DNA of 64,000 bases from Emiliania huxleyi CCMP1516. Lineage: Eukaryota; Haptophyta; Isochrysidales; Noelaerhabdaceae. Shown here one piece after another: positions 52,232 through 63,738 of the stretch. Each line of letters begins with the position of its first letter. The stretch's first letter is position 1. The stretch spans positions 1,945,537 to 2,009,536 of the forward strand of contig NW_005198966.1 of assembly GCF_000372725.1 (NCBI RefSeq), written 5' to 3'. The notes under the pieces are model-generated. The model was not told the DNA's origin. It was given only the letters and a program-made list of their open reading frames with translations, and made no database searches. Made by a program: the position numbers and the translations under genes.

Positions 52232-53927
52232 TCAATGCGCCGAGCGTCCCAGCCCCGCCTTGAAGGCCTCGTCGAGCACCTCGCACAGCGTCGGGTGTGT
52301 GTGCACCGTCATCGAGAGCTCCTGCAGCGTCGTCCCGTGCTGGATGGCGTTGGCGCACTCCTGGATGAGGTCCGCCGCGTGTATGCCGATGATGTGCACC
52401 GCGACCACCTCGAAGGTGTCCTTGCGGAAGATGACCTTGGCGATGCCCTCGCCCTCGCCCTCGGCCAGCGCCTTCGAGTTGGCCTTGAAGTTGCCCTGCG
52501 CGATGCCCATCTCCCAGCCCTCCTTCTCCGCCCGCTCCTTGGCCTGCTCCTCGGTCGGCCCAACCATGGCGATCTCGGGGTGGGTGAAGCACGCCGCCGG
52601 CACCGCGTCGTGGTTGAGCACGTGCTCGTGCCCGCACATGTTCTCCACCGCCGAGATGCCCTGCGCCGACGCCGCGTGCGCCAGCATCATCTTGCCGTTC
52701 AGGTCGCCGATGCACCAGAGCCCGTCGATGACGTTGCCGTCCTTGTCGAGCGCGCGCATCTTGTCGTCGACGGGGACGAAGCCGCGGTTCGTCTCGACGT
52801 TGACGTTCTCGAGGCCCAGCCCCTCCGAGAACGGCTTCCGCCCCGTGCACACCATCACCGCGTCCACCTCGATCGTCTCGACGTGCTCCTTTGTGTTTGC
52901 GTCAATCATCTTGACCGTCGCGGGCCGCTCGCCGGGGATGCCGGGAGTCACCTGAGGGAGGCGGGCGAGGCGCGGCGGGCTCGGCGCGGGCGAGCGGGCC
53001 GCCGCGTCCGCCGCGCGGCAGGCCGGCGGCGCCTCGGACGCGAACACGTTTGTGTACGAGTCGATTGCGCGCGGCCGGATGAGGATCCGGTCTGCGAGCT
53101 GCGCAATCTGGCGGTCAAAGAAGGGCATCATCTTGGGCATCGCCTCGATGAAGGTGACCTCGGAGCCGAGCGCGGTGTACACGTCCGAAAACTCGAGCCC
53201 GATGTACCCCGACCCGATGATTGCGATCCAGTCGGGCACCTGCGGCAGAGAGGCGGCGGTCGGCGGGGGGCCGTGCGTGGCGAGCGAAAGAGGTGGCGAG
53301 ACGCGCCCACTCGAGCTTGAGCGCCTCGTCCGAGGTGAAGACGGTCTTGCCGTCCGTCTCCACTCCGGGCGGCACGAAGGGCACCGAGCCCGTCGCGAGG
53401 ATGACATTCTTCGCCTCGATGGTCTTTCCGGCGCCGACAAGCTCGATGCTGGTAGGGCCGGCGAGGGAGCCCTTCTCCTCGAAGACGGTGACGCCGAGGG
53501 CGGTGAGCGAGCCGCGCAGGTTGCCCTGCACGCGGCTCGCCAGGTTGTTTGCGTGGTCCGCCACGCCCTGCCGGTCGTATGTGACGGCGCCCTCGAGCTT
53601 GACGCCCATCGCCGCGAGGTGCTTGTCGTTCTGCATGTCGCGCACGCGGCCAGAGGCGGCGAGGAGGGCCTTGGACGGGACGCAGCCGCGGTTGACGCAC
53701 GTGCCGCCCACGTCCTCGCCCGCGCACACGGCCACCTTGAGCCCGCGCGACACGGCGTGCAGCGCCGCACCGTGGCCGCCGACGCCGCAGCCAACAATGA
53801 CGAGGTCAAAGTCGGGCTCGGCCATGCGCAGGCCGGAGAGCGCGCCGCGGCCGGCCGTGGCGCGCGGCGCGAGGTGCACCGACGGCAGGTAGGCGCCGGA
53901 CAGGGCCGCAGAGAAGGCAGAGAGCAT
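52232..53927 (-). CDS. Dihydrolipoamide dehydrogenase, plastid type
   Basis: Three exons from ATG 53927 to stop 52232. E3 component of the plastid pyruvate dehydrogenase complex: it reoxidises dihydrolipoyl groups with FAD and NAD. The presequence [20 protein letters not shown] precedes the FAD site [20 protein letters not shown] and the redox disulfide [17 protein letters not shown]. After intron 53305-53240 comes the NAD site [20 protein letters not shown]. After intron 53032-52952 come [29 protein letters not shown] and the C-terminal active-site His in [18 protein letters not shown]. Both introns start with GC, end with AG, are divisible by three (66 and 81 bases) and contain no stop, so retention would keep the frame. 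The sequence resembles plastid/cyanobacterial LPD rather than mitochondrial LPD. Confidence 0.92.
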
Positions 53928-55553
53928 GGCTTGTCCGGCGAGCGAAGGCCTGAGATGCGGTGAACCTCTGTATTCTTTTTTCCTTTTTGCTCTTTTCTTT
54001 CATTTCCCTTCGGTTGTCTATTTTCTTTCTTTCTTTGAGAGGCCCCGCCACGAGAAGTGCGTTTTGGGGATGCAGGGGTGCAAGGCGGCAGGGATGAAGC
54101 CGCAAAGGAGGCGCGCGAGGCAAGGAGGAGAAACGGAGAACGGAGAGATTGAGACGATTTTACCCCTCTCTTGGATTTTTTCGTTAGAAGGGTGGGCGAC
54201 GGCCGTGAAGCGTGATGCGTGAAATCCCTGACCCTGTGTGGTGGCGGCGTGCCGTCCTCCCATCCCTGCTCCCTTGGCTCGTGTCACGTGTGTTCTCTTT
54301 CTTTCTTTTACACGCATCTCTCTCGCATCCAAGAAAGAGAGAGATGTGTCACACACTCGCATCCAACAAATCAGGTGATGATATGGGAGAAAAGGGGGGA
54401 CGACACCGCCCGATCTACCCTCCGGGGTCCCTCGGCGGCGTGCACCTCGATCCTGGAGCCGAGTGATGGGGTCCCAAAATGTCGTGCGATGGTCTCAGGC
54501 CCAGTGAGGCAGTGCATCCGACTGCCCCGGATCCCAGCTGAAACGAGCTCCTCTTGGCTCCAAGTAGGCAAGTGCTCTTGTAGCATTAGCACTCTCTCGT
54601 GGTCTTGCTATCGCGATCCACGGTCGCAGCTGGAGAGGAGTTGGCCTGTATCCATGCTTCCGGAAACCAAAAAGGAAACGAGAGTACGAGAGGGTCCCCA
54701 GCACTTTGCGTTTCCGGAAATTTCCAGGGAAACTAGAGGGTACTCCATTCTGGCAACTCTCGAGTTTCCCTGAGTCTGAGAGCTGGTCTGGGGCAAAATC
54801 TGAAAGGCGAAACCGAGGAAATCGGCAAAATACCGGGGGGTTTCCAGGTATACCCGCAAAATACCCAGATATCTTGCCGCTTTGGCTGATTTTGGGCCCA
54901 AACCAGCTGATTTCCACGGAGTTTCCTCGGGAAACTAGAGAGGAAACAAGAGGGTGTGCTGTGGAGAAACACGGAAAGGAAACGAGACGGTAGTGTTGTG
55001 GACGGACGGAAAACACCCCCCCTTTATGCCTGACCCTGGGCATGGCCTCCCTGGGGGGGAGCTGGGCCGGCCGCCTCCGGGTCCGCAACTCGCACGGTGG
55101 GCTCGCGTCCGGGCGAGCATCCGAGGCCCGCAAATGTCCTCTCGCTGGGCGCGACCGACATGGAGACTCACTGCACACAGATCTGTGCTTTTGGCGCCTA
55201 TTGCTCGCTCTCTGGGCAATCGCAACGCCAGAGGCTGTGCTTGGAGAGTGTGTCGCAGTGCTGCTGCGTCAGTGGATTGAGCCGCGACGCAGGCTCCATC
55301 GGTGAGCTGCGGCGGCGCGCCGGCCGCTCCATCCATAGCTCTCCGGCGAGCCGTCGCAAACGCGTTTTCCGTCCGTTTTCATCGAGTTTGCCCGAGTGGT
55401 AAAATGCAATCGAATCTGCCCGAGTGGTCAAGTAAAACTTTGCCTTGGGCAGCGAGCGAAGTGGGTGAGACTGATGATGCTCCTTCGACTTAGGGAGCGG
55501 TTCAGCTGCTGGGCGGGCTTCAGGCTGGTGCTCACGCGAAAAGGAATCGACGC
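53928..55553. other. Intergenic with diverged GGAAACNAGAG repeats
   Basis: A TTTCTTTCTTTCTTT tract near 54020. Between 54660 and 54990 the phrase GGAAAC(T/G)AGAG recurs at least four times (54676, 54728, 54931, 54977) in sequence with lower GC than its surroundings. A TGCCCGAGTGGT phrase occurs twice (55388, 55420). No gene supported. Confidence 0.45.
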
Positions 55554-55898
55554 GATGTACAAAGCATACACAAGAAGAGGAGAAAGAAGAGGACGGACAT
55601 CAGTGATGACGAAACAGAAGCTAGCGCAGACGAGGGCAGGGCAGACCCGGGGACGGCGGAGTCGGAGCAGACGGCATCGGCCGCCGAGGAAACGTTGGGA
55701 AGAGGCACGAGGAGGGCGGCGACCTCGACCGACTACGGAGGACCCGTCACCAGACGACGCAGGGCAGACGACGGGGAGGCCGAGCAGACGCGCAGGGCGA
55801 GACGAGGGAGGGAGCAAGATGTTGCTGAGATCAGCAGGAGGATGTACGACGAGATTAGGAGCAGCAGGGACCCGAGGGACCATGTGGAAGACGGCTAG
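55554..55898 (+). CDS. Charged open frame without start codon
   Basis: A 115-codon open frame with no ATG encodes a strongly charged chain (KKRRKKRTDISDDETEASAD, later EQDVAEISRRMYDEIRS). Such tails occur at the ends of some retroelement polyproteins and in nuclear host proteins. No domain is visible. It could be the last exon of an unrecognised gene or a decayed element fragment. Confidence 0.2.
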   Translation, partial: DVQSIHKKRRKKRTDISDDETEASADEGRADPGTAESEQTASAAEETLGRGTRRAATSTDYGGPVTRRRRADDGEAEQTRRARRGREQDVAEISRRMYDEIRSSRDPRDHVEDG

Positions 55899-55987
55899 TG
55901 CTAGTCCCCCATCGGGAGGACGACCGACCCCGGCTAGTCGCCGACCACACCCACAAAGAACCCTGCACAAAGACCGCAGGGCGGGGA

Positions 55988-56037
55988 CCTGTTCCTTTTT
56001 ACCCATCTCCTAGTAGAGGTGTCCGTTTTATTTATTC
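55988..56037 (+). repeat. Dispersed repeat with TGTCCGTTTTATTTATT end, copy 2
   Basis: Matches 30288-30345 almost fully: CCTGTTCCTTTTTACCCATC, TAGTAGAGG and TGTCCGTTTTATTTATT. Confidence 0.7.
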
Positions 56038-56670
56038 CCACCGCTTGGCTTCGTCAACGGGCGAGTGCCTTACCACACTCGCCTCGGCATCACTCGAAGC
56101 CGCGAGCTCGGATGCGGCCACAAGAGCGGCCTGCTTGGCACGCAGCTGCGTAATCGTCGGCCCGCGTGCGCGGCTCTTCACGGCCTGTGCCGGCGAGTTG
56201 GCGTTCACGCGCTGAATCATCATCGTCATGGCTGCTGTCTCGCTCGCTCGTGCGTCCTTGGAACTTGTGCCCGCCTCCTTCTCCTATGAGCTCGTATGCC
56301 ACGTCGCCGCCTGTGTTTGGGTTTCTATGTTTGCTGTGAGAGAGGCTTGTATCTTAAGAATTCTATGTTTGCGATTTGGAATTTGGTATTTGTCCAACTC
56401 TTTGTTTATTTATTTACCTACCTACCTACCTACCTATTATCTCGAGCAGCAGCGGGCCAGCGGCGCGCAAGAACCCCTTTCTTTCCTTCGGGGGCACTCT
56501 TCCGCACCGGCCTGTGTTCGTGCGTCCCGCCCTTGTCTCCTGGAGATGCCACGTCATGTTTTGGCTTCTTCCTGATCTTTTTGTTTACTACCCTGGTATG
56601 AAAAGAAAAAGCTTTGTAACGTGCGATAAGACGGCAAAGCCCATTGAGCCAGTCTTCTCTCTCGAGCCTG
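56038..56670. other. Intergenic with TTTA and CCTA tracts
   Basis: TTTATTTATTTA runs into CCTACCTACCTACCTA (56403-56436). Just upstream of the next gene, an ATG at 56598 opens a frame (MKRKSFVTCDKTAKPIEPVF) that is in a different frame from the gene. It might be a short upstream ORF or an alternative first exon. Confidence 0.4.
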
Positions 56671-57258
56671 ATGAGCTCCACTGGCGGCGGCGCGGACGGC
56701 CGGTCCGACTGGGCCGGCGACTTTGCCTGCGTCGAGTGCGGCCGCAAGCGGCTGACGGCCGCCGCCTTCTCCAAGCGCTCGATCGAGCGGCACCGCACGG
56801 CCAACGTGCCGCTCAAGTGCACAGCGTGCGTCGAGGCGGCGGCGGCCAAGGAGCGCGCGGCGGCGGCGGCCAAGGCCGCTGCGGCGCCGGCTCCCGCCGA
56901 CGGTGGCGGCGGTGAGGTGGTCTGCAGCGCCTGCTGCAAGCCGAGGCCCGCAGGCGACTTCACGCGGGCGCAGCTCCAAAAGGGAGCCAAGGCGCGGTGC
57001 GGCGACTGCGTGGCGGCGGCCGGCGCGGCGGCGGCGGCAGCGCCGTCCGACGCCTGGGAGGCGAGGTATAAGGAGGCCAAGGAGGCGGCGCGAAAGGCGG
57101 AGGCCGTCGGCACCGCAGCAGCGAGGCTCGCGGCGGCGAGCAAGGTGGCGGCGTTAGAAGGCGAGCGCGTGACTGGCCTGAAGCCAGTGGTGCTCGGGCG
57201 CGGCGGGCGCGGGCGCGGCTCATGGAGAGGCCGAGGTGGGACGCGTGGGCGGGCGTGA
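56671..57258 (+). CDS. Protein with two Stc1-like zinc modules and RGG tail
   Basis: 195 codons from ATG 56671. Two similar cysteine modules: FACVECGRKRLTAAAFSKRS followed by LKCTACV, and VVCSACCKPRPAGDFTRAQL followed by ARCGDCV. The C-x2-C, a central F(S/T) and a C-x2-C 20-25 residues later resemble the Stc1 domain, a small zinc fold that in fission yeast links RNA interference to the heterochromatin methyltransferase complex. An Ala/Lys helical region follows, then an RGG-type tail (RGGRGRGSWRGRGG) expected to bind RNA. A related single module is in the chromodomain protein at 15081. Function here is inferred from fold only. Confidence 0.6.
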   Translation: MSSTGGGADGRSDWAGDFACVECGRKRLTAAAFSKRSIERHRTANVPLKCTACVEAAAAKERAAAAAKAAAAPAPADGGGGEVVCSACCKPRPAGDFTRAQLQKGAKARCGDCVAAAGAAAAAAPSDAWEARYKEAKEAARKAEAVGTAAARLAAASKVAALEGERVTGLKPVVLGRGGRGRGSWRGRGGTRGRA

Positions 57259-58045
57259 GCCATGGTGACTCTCAGTCTCACCAGCTGGGCAGGCGAGGGA
57301 CACGCTTGGGAGAGGATCTCCACAGTGCGCGCTCTCACGAACGAAGACCTCTCTCTGTTTACGTCGGTAACCCCGGGAGTATTGCAATACAAGCTAAAAA
57401 AGCTCTCTCGAACAACACCTGGCGGTGGGCGCGGGGTGCACAGGCTGCAGTGTGCAGCTGCAGGACGAGAGCGGAGCGCTCAGGCCAGAGGCAGAGCGCT
57501 GAGCGGGGGGCCACAGATCGCGCAGAGACGATGGGGAGAGACGGCAAACGGCGAGCACACCTCGGGCGGCCCGCGCCGGGTATGGCGTATGCACGCAGCA
57601 GTGAGCAGAGCGAACACTCGACGCTCGAGCGAACGAGCCGCGACAGCCGGCGCGACACAGAGCGAGGGCGCGCAAGGAGCTGCATTTTCTTGCGGCGCTG
57701 CGCCCGCACCACGGCCGACAACGCATGGCACCTCCAGCAAGAGCGCGTTCTGGTGTAGAGGGCTTGTTGCGGGTGGGCGCGGATCGATGCTCGCTATCGA
57801 AGATGTGGGCGCTCGCGTGCCGTCGCTGCTGAGAACGCCAGCGCCCGCTCAACCGTGACGAGACGGGGCGTGAGGGCGGGCTCATCGCCCTGTGCACGAT
57901 TGCCTCGTCGCAGAGGGCACAAAAAGGCTCGAAAGGTAACCTCGCAGTGGCGCACCACGCGCCGCCGGCCGTCGGGGCTCCAGGCCTATAGTGGCACAGG
58001 GCAGTCGGTCGGGAGCGTGGTGGCGGGAGACACAGTGCGTGGTGA
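57259..58045. other. Intergenic; long open frames look like chance
   Basis: GC-rich sequence with overlapping open frames on both strands of similar length and no family features. No gene supported. Confidence 0.4.
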
Positions 58046-58819
58046 CTAACGGTTTCCATGTTCGTGGGTCTTGGAGTGTGGGCGTCGCAACGGGAAGGCT
58101 ATACGGACGTTGCGCCGCCACTCGTGGCATACGCGGCCGATGGCTGTGGTTCCGTTGATTGCGCCCATCGCCGAGACGTTGCGGTGCACAAAGAGCATGT
58201 TGCCGGCCAGGCCGCAGTCGCACAGGTACACGTACTGCTGTGCACGGAAGAGCTGCATCAGCTGTGAGGACGGGCGCTGCACCGAGACGATGGACACGGT
58301 GTGCGTCTCAAACGGGAAGGTGGCCATGAGGTCGTCCTCGGCGCCGTCGGCGTTGAGGCTGAGGTAATCGATGTGGCGCGGCACAGCGAAGGCGCGAAAG
58401 AGGTGCGCAAACGTGACGGCTCGCACCGTGCTCTCCCGCTCATAGTCCGCCGCCTCGAGACGTTCGAGCACGCGAGCCACCTCCCCTTCCCGGCCAGCGA
58501 CGACGGCGTTCTCGAGGGCACTGTAGGGGCTGCGAGCCCCGAACGGTCGCTCCAACGTCAGCGGCACCGTGCCTTCGACTTTCGCCACGCCGACACCAAC
58601 CACCGTGCAGCTGCGGGTGGAAGTGAGCCGCTGCTGGAAGTAGGGCCGAGGCTCGAGGCACAGCCCGCCCCACCCGTAGTCGCGCTCGAGCGCGAGGGTG
58701 TTGGAGTCCTTGACGGGAGCGCTGGCGGTGAGGTCGATGAAGTAGCCGCCTCGCTTGGCGCCCAGCAGCGCCAGCACCGCCCGGTCCTGCTGCGCCGAGC
58801 TGTGCCACACAGGTGACAT
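58046..58819 (-). CDS. FkbM-family methyltransferase-like protein
   Basis: A single 257-codon frame from ATG 58819. The start matches FkbM-type SAM methyltransferases: QDRAVLALLGAKRGGYFIDL, then SNTLALERDYGWGGLCLEPR, where the Asp after GGYFI and the Glu of LEP contact SAM. Later IDYLSLNADGAEDDLMATFP corresponds to the family's catalytic-side motif (D-x2-SLDVEG-like). The usual aromatic/Asp pair is altered (LTASAPVKDSNT for L-AANDPV-x-SNT), so activity is not assured. These enzymes O-methylate sugars or small molecules. No membrane span or signal is obvious. Confidence 0.72.
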   Translation of the reverse strand: MSPVWHSSAQQDRAVLALLGAKRGGYFIDLTASAPVKDSNTLALERDYGWGGLCLEPRPYFQQRLTSTRSCTVVGVGVAKVEGTVPLTLERPFGARSPYSALENAVVAGREGEVARVLERLEAADYERESTVRAVTFAHLFRAFAVPRHIDYLSLNADGAEDDLMATFPFETHTVSIVSVQRPSSQLMQLFRAQQYVYLCDCGLAGNMLFVHRNVSAMGAINGTTAIGRVCHEWRRNVRIAFPLRRPHSKTHEHGNR

Positions 58820-58889
58820 GCGAAGGCTCGGACCGGGTATGCAAAGAACTCGCGGCCGACGGTGCTAACGCGGACTGCCTCGGTCAAGG

Positions 58890-60240
<1,351 letters not shown>

Positions 60241-60404
60241 CGGCCCCCTCCCCGTCCCCGCCGCGCCATGCGCCGGATTGCTCCCGCGTCCTTGTGCTGT
60301 GTTGTTGGGGCGGTGGGTGATGAGCCATCCGCCGAGATGTGTAAGGGGTGGGCGGTATGAGCCTGGCGTTCACGCCCCTGACGGCCTCCCGCGCCCCCTC
60401 TCAG

Positions 60405-61486
60405 GCGCCAACCAGGGGTACAGTATTTGGGGTCTTCCGCAGCCTCTCGCGCAGCCATCGGCGGCTGCAAACGGAGGGCACGCGGCGGTCAACGGGACGT
60501 GGGGCAGCGGCTGGGCCGCGCCGGCACAGGCCACCGTGTCGGTAGAGGCGCAAGCGCCGGTGGCTCACGCTCCGCCTGCGGCCTGGAGCAAAGCCAGCGC
60601 ACCGCAATCGCTCCCCGACGCGGTGCCCGGGCTCTGCGGCGGCGGGCTGGGCGGCGGCGGGCTGGGCGGCGGGCTTGGCGCCGCGCTGGGAGGCGGCGCC
60701 ACGGACGTGCTCCCCGGGCTCGATGCGGAGCCGGGTGCGCGGCTGCCGTCCGCGTCGCCAAAGCGCTCGCCCGGCTTGTCCGCGGTCGGCTCTCCTCTGG
60801 CGGCGTCCGCCTCCTCGGTCGGGTCGCCGCTGTGCCTGCCGGCGGTGCCGAGCGGGCCACTCCCCGGGGCGCTGCCGCCGTCGAAAATGGCGACGGCCGG
60901 GCCCGTCGCTCTGGGGGCTGGGTTGGGGGCGATGGCTTCCCTGGTTGGTGGGGGGGCCACCGCGCCGGCTGCGCCGGCAGCCGGAGAGGGGAGGCTGCTC
61001 GTGCGCTGCAAGGGGCTGCCTTTCTCGGCGACAGCGGCGAGCGTGGCGAGCTTCTTCGAGCCGCTGGTGCGCGCCGCCGCCCCGCGCATTGCGCGCCACC
61101 CCTCTCGCCGCACGCTCCCTCGCCGGCGGCGGCGGCAGCGGCCACACACGCGCGCGCACACACCCCCTTGGCGCAGTCCCGCCCCCCTCCCCCCCCCCTC
61201 CCCCCTTTCTCTTGTTGCGGAGGCCACTCCCGTGCCGGAGGCCCGTCCGACCCCCCCCTCCCCCCCTCCCCCTCCCCACAGGACATTGTCGCCGGCGGCG
61301 TGCACCTCCAGCTGAACGCGGACGGAGTGCCGAACGGGGAGTGCTACGTCGAGTTCGCCTCTTCCGAGGCGCTCGCAGCCGGGCTGCAGCGCAACAGGCA
61401 AGTGATGGGGCACCGGTACGTCGCGGTGCAGCGGGTGGACGGCGCGGAGGCGGAGCGGCTCGCCGCCGCGGGCAGCCTTGGCGCGC

Positions 61487-61530
<44 letters not shown>

Positions 61531-62271
61531 AGGGCGGTTGCGCCCGCCGCGGCGGCGCAAAAGGTTGGGGCGGCGGCGGCGGTGGCTGCGGCGGTGGCGG
61601 TGGCGGGGAACGGCACGGGCGGGTCGGGCTCGGTGCGGGCGGCTCGTCCCGGCTCGGCCGCTGGCAGGGAGCGGGTCGGCCACGGCGCGAGCGCGGTGCC
61701 GCCAAGCGGCGACGGTGGCAGCAGCGCGGTAGTCGTCAAGATGCGCGGCCTGCCGTACTCTGCGAGCGACGAGCAGATCGCCGACTTCTTTTCGGGGCTG
61801 CGCATCGCCCCGAACGGCGTCTCGATCGGGCGCGACGCGGGCGGGCGGCCGTCGGGCGAGGCGCACGTCGAGTTTTGCTCCGACAACGACGCGCAGGCGG
61901 CGATGGCCTTCAACCGGCAGAGGATGAGCGCGCCGGGCGGAGGCTCGCGCTACATCGAGCTTTTCCGCACAAAGCAGCTCTCGTCGGGGGCGCGCGGGAG
62001 GTCGGCCGCGGCGGGCGACGCGGCCGTCGCCGCCTCGGGCGGCGGCGCCGACTCGCTCCGGCTGCGCGGGATGCCCTTCCACTCGACGGAGGCGGATGTG
62101 AGCTCCTTCTTCAAGGGGTACAGCATCGCCGCGGGGGGGATCAAGCTCGGGCCGCAGGGAGGGCACGGGCACGTGCGCTTCGCGTCGGTCGAGGAGGCGC
62201 GTCGCGCGCTGGTCAGCCTCAACCACTCGTACATGGGCAACCGCTACATCGAGCTCTTCTGGGCCTCGTGA
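60405..62271 (+). CDS. hnRNP H/F-like RNA-binding protein with three RRMs
   Basis: Runs from a splice acceptor at 60405 to stop 62271; the true 5' exon was not identified. An Ala/Pro/Gly-rich N-terminal region begins near SIWGLPQPLAQPS. RRM1 is split by intron 61067-61281 (GT-AG): LLVRCKGLPFSATAASVASFF joins DIVAGGVHLQLNADG and GECYVEFASSE. A Pro-Ala repeat linker follows. RRM2 is VVKMRGLPYSASDEQIADFF to GEAHVEFCSDNDAQAAM. RRM3 is SLRLRGMPFHSTEADVSSFF to GHVRFASVEEARRAL, ending YIELFWAS. The RGLP/RGMPF RNP2 motifs are typical of quasi-RRMs of the hnRNP H/F and ESRP class, which bind G-rich RNA and control splicing. Likely nuclear. Confidence 0.85.
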
Positions 62272-62274
62272 CGG

Positions 62275-62938
62275 TCAGCCCCGCGGCTGGCGCGGGGGCG
62301 AGGCCGCAGCGCCGCCGCCCCGCAGGATAGGTTGGGCGGGGTCTCGGACGGGGGCTCGCGGCGAGCCCCCTGCTCTTCCTTGTACATGGGGAGCGGCCCC
62401 CGCTCTCTCCCTGCCGCCCGGCCGGAGGGGGACGCCACGGCGCGCCCGCGCGCCGTGCGCTGTGTCCCTCCTGGCAGAAAGGGTGTGGGTGCAGGGGAAG
62501 GGCGGGCCGGTCGCAGACGTTTTTGAGCTATTGTGGGGAGAGGCGGCCGGCGTGGACGAGGGCAGGGTTGGCGCTCGGCCGTGCGCAGCGCGGCGCACGC
62601 TGCCGTCTCGTCTCGACTCTCGTCGGTGCGCATGTCTCCCACGGCGCCTCGGGTAGCTAGCGCGCGCGCCTAGAGAGAGGGGCCCCTCTCTCGAGCGCGG
62701 GGCGCGGCCACACGACGCGCAGTCTTCTCTGGATGCGTTTCTATTATGTTGTCGTCTATTTGCTGTTACATGGGTTGTAAAAGTGCTCGCTTGACAGAAC
62801 CCCGAGACCGACCCCGGGGTGTGAGAGTGAGACGCCCACACGCAGTTCTGCCACAGACCACACAGTGTGCGCACAGACCGTGTGTGGCTCCGCACATCCG
62901 AAAAACATCCGCGAGCGTATACGCGCTGCTGCTCACCC
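62275..62938. other. Spacer between converging RRM and IspF genes
   Basis: No gene recognised. Some AT-rich sequence at 62730-62780 may serve 3' end formation. Confidence 0.4.
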
Positions 62939-63738
62939 TCATACCTCCACCGGCGCGGCGCCCGCCGCGGCGCCGGCGGCCGGGTCTCGCTCCATCACGA
63001 GGACGACGTGGCACTCGAGAGCACGGCACTCGCCGACCTGCGAATCGCCACGGTGTGGGGCCGGGGGTGAGGAGGGCGGCGGCGAGGGCAGCCAGGGCAG
63101 CCGCCGGCGGGGCGCACCGAATCGACGAGCTCGTGCGTGCGCGCCTTGACGTTCACGCGGCCGAGCGGGACCCGCAGCAGCCTCGCCAGGTTGGCGCTCA
63201 TCCGCGCCTTGACCTGCCCGCCCGCGTGCTCCACGTTGATTCGCGGCTTTTGGCAGATGACCGTCACGTCGACATTGCCCACGCGGTATCCTCGCCCAAC
63301 CATGCGCTCGTACGCCTCCTCCATGAACACCTCCGAGTCGGCACCTTTAAGCCGCGGGTCGTTGTCCGGAAACAGCTGCCCTATGTCCGGCATCGAGAGC
63401 GCGCCGAGGATCGCGTCCGTCACCGAGTGGTACACGACGTCGCCGTCCGAGTGCGCCACGCAGCCGAGATTGAAATCTGGCGCGTCGGAGCCGTCGAATT
63501 TGACGCCGCCGATGATGACGGGCTGACCGGCCTCCTCGCGCGACGCCATGCGGTGGATGTCGTACCCGTGGCCAATGCGCAGCAGCGGCTCAACAGAGGG
63601 CTCCACCACGGTTGCACATGCGCGGCCGCCGCGCAGGCCGGCAGGGCTGGCCGAGAGTATGGCTGGCGCACGGTGCGCCGTGAGGCGGGCCGAGGCGGAA
63701 GGCACGGCGAGACATCCCAGGAGGAGAGCCTTGAGCAT
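62939..63738 (-). CDS. ispF: 2-C-methyl-D-erythritol 2,4-cyclodiphosphate synthase
   Basis: Two exons. The preferred start is ATG 63738 because MLKALLLGCLAVPSASARLT is a typical ER signal followed by a basic transit stretch; an upstream in-frame ATG at 63885 would bury it. The mature enzyme makes the cyclic diphosphate of the plastid MEP isoprenoid pathway. Metal ligands are in RIGHGYDIHRM and CVAHSDGDVVYHSVTDAILG. Further matches are DIGQLFPDNDPRLKGADSE, VGNVDVTVICQKPRI and RVNVKARTHELVDS. Intron 63117-63038 (GT-AG) joins the last exon, VGECRALECHVVLVMERDP, which ends in an Ala-rich tail at 62939. The expected TGRGEGI-like loop after the junction is shortened to VGECRAL, still consistent with the family. 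Confidence 0.92.

Noticed and set aside
57262-57858. 198-codon ORF starting MVTLSLTSW
   Set aside because: Comparable frames exist on the other strand, composition is as expected for GC-rich noncoding DNA, and there is no family feature.
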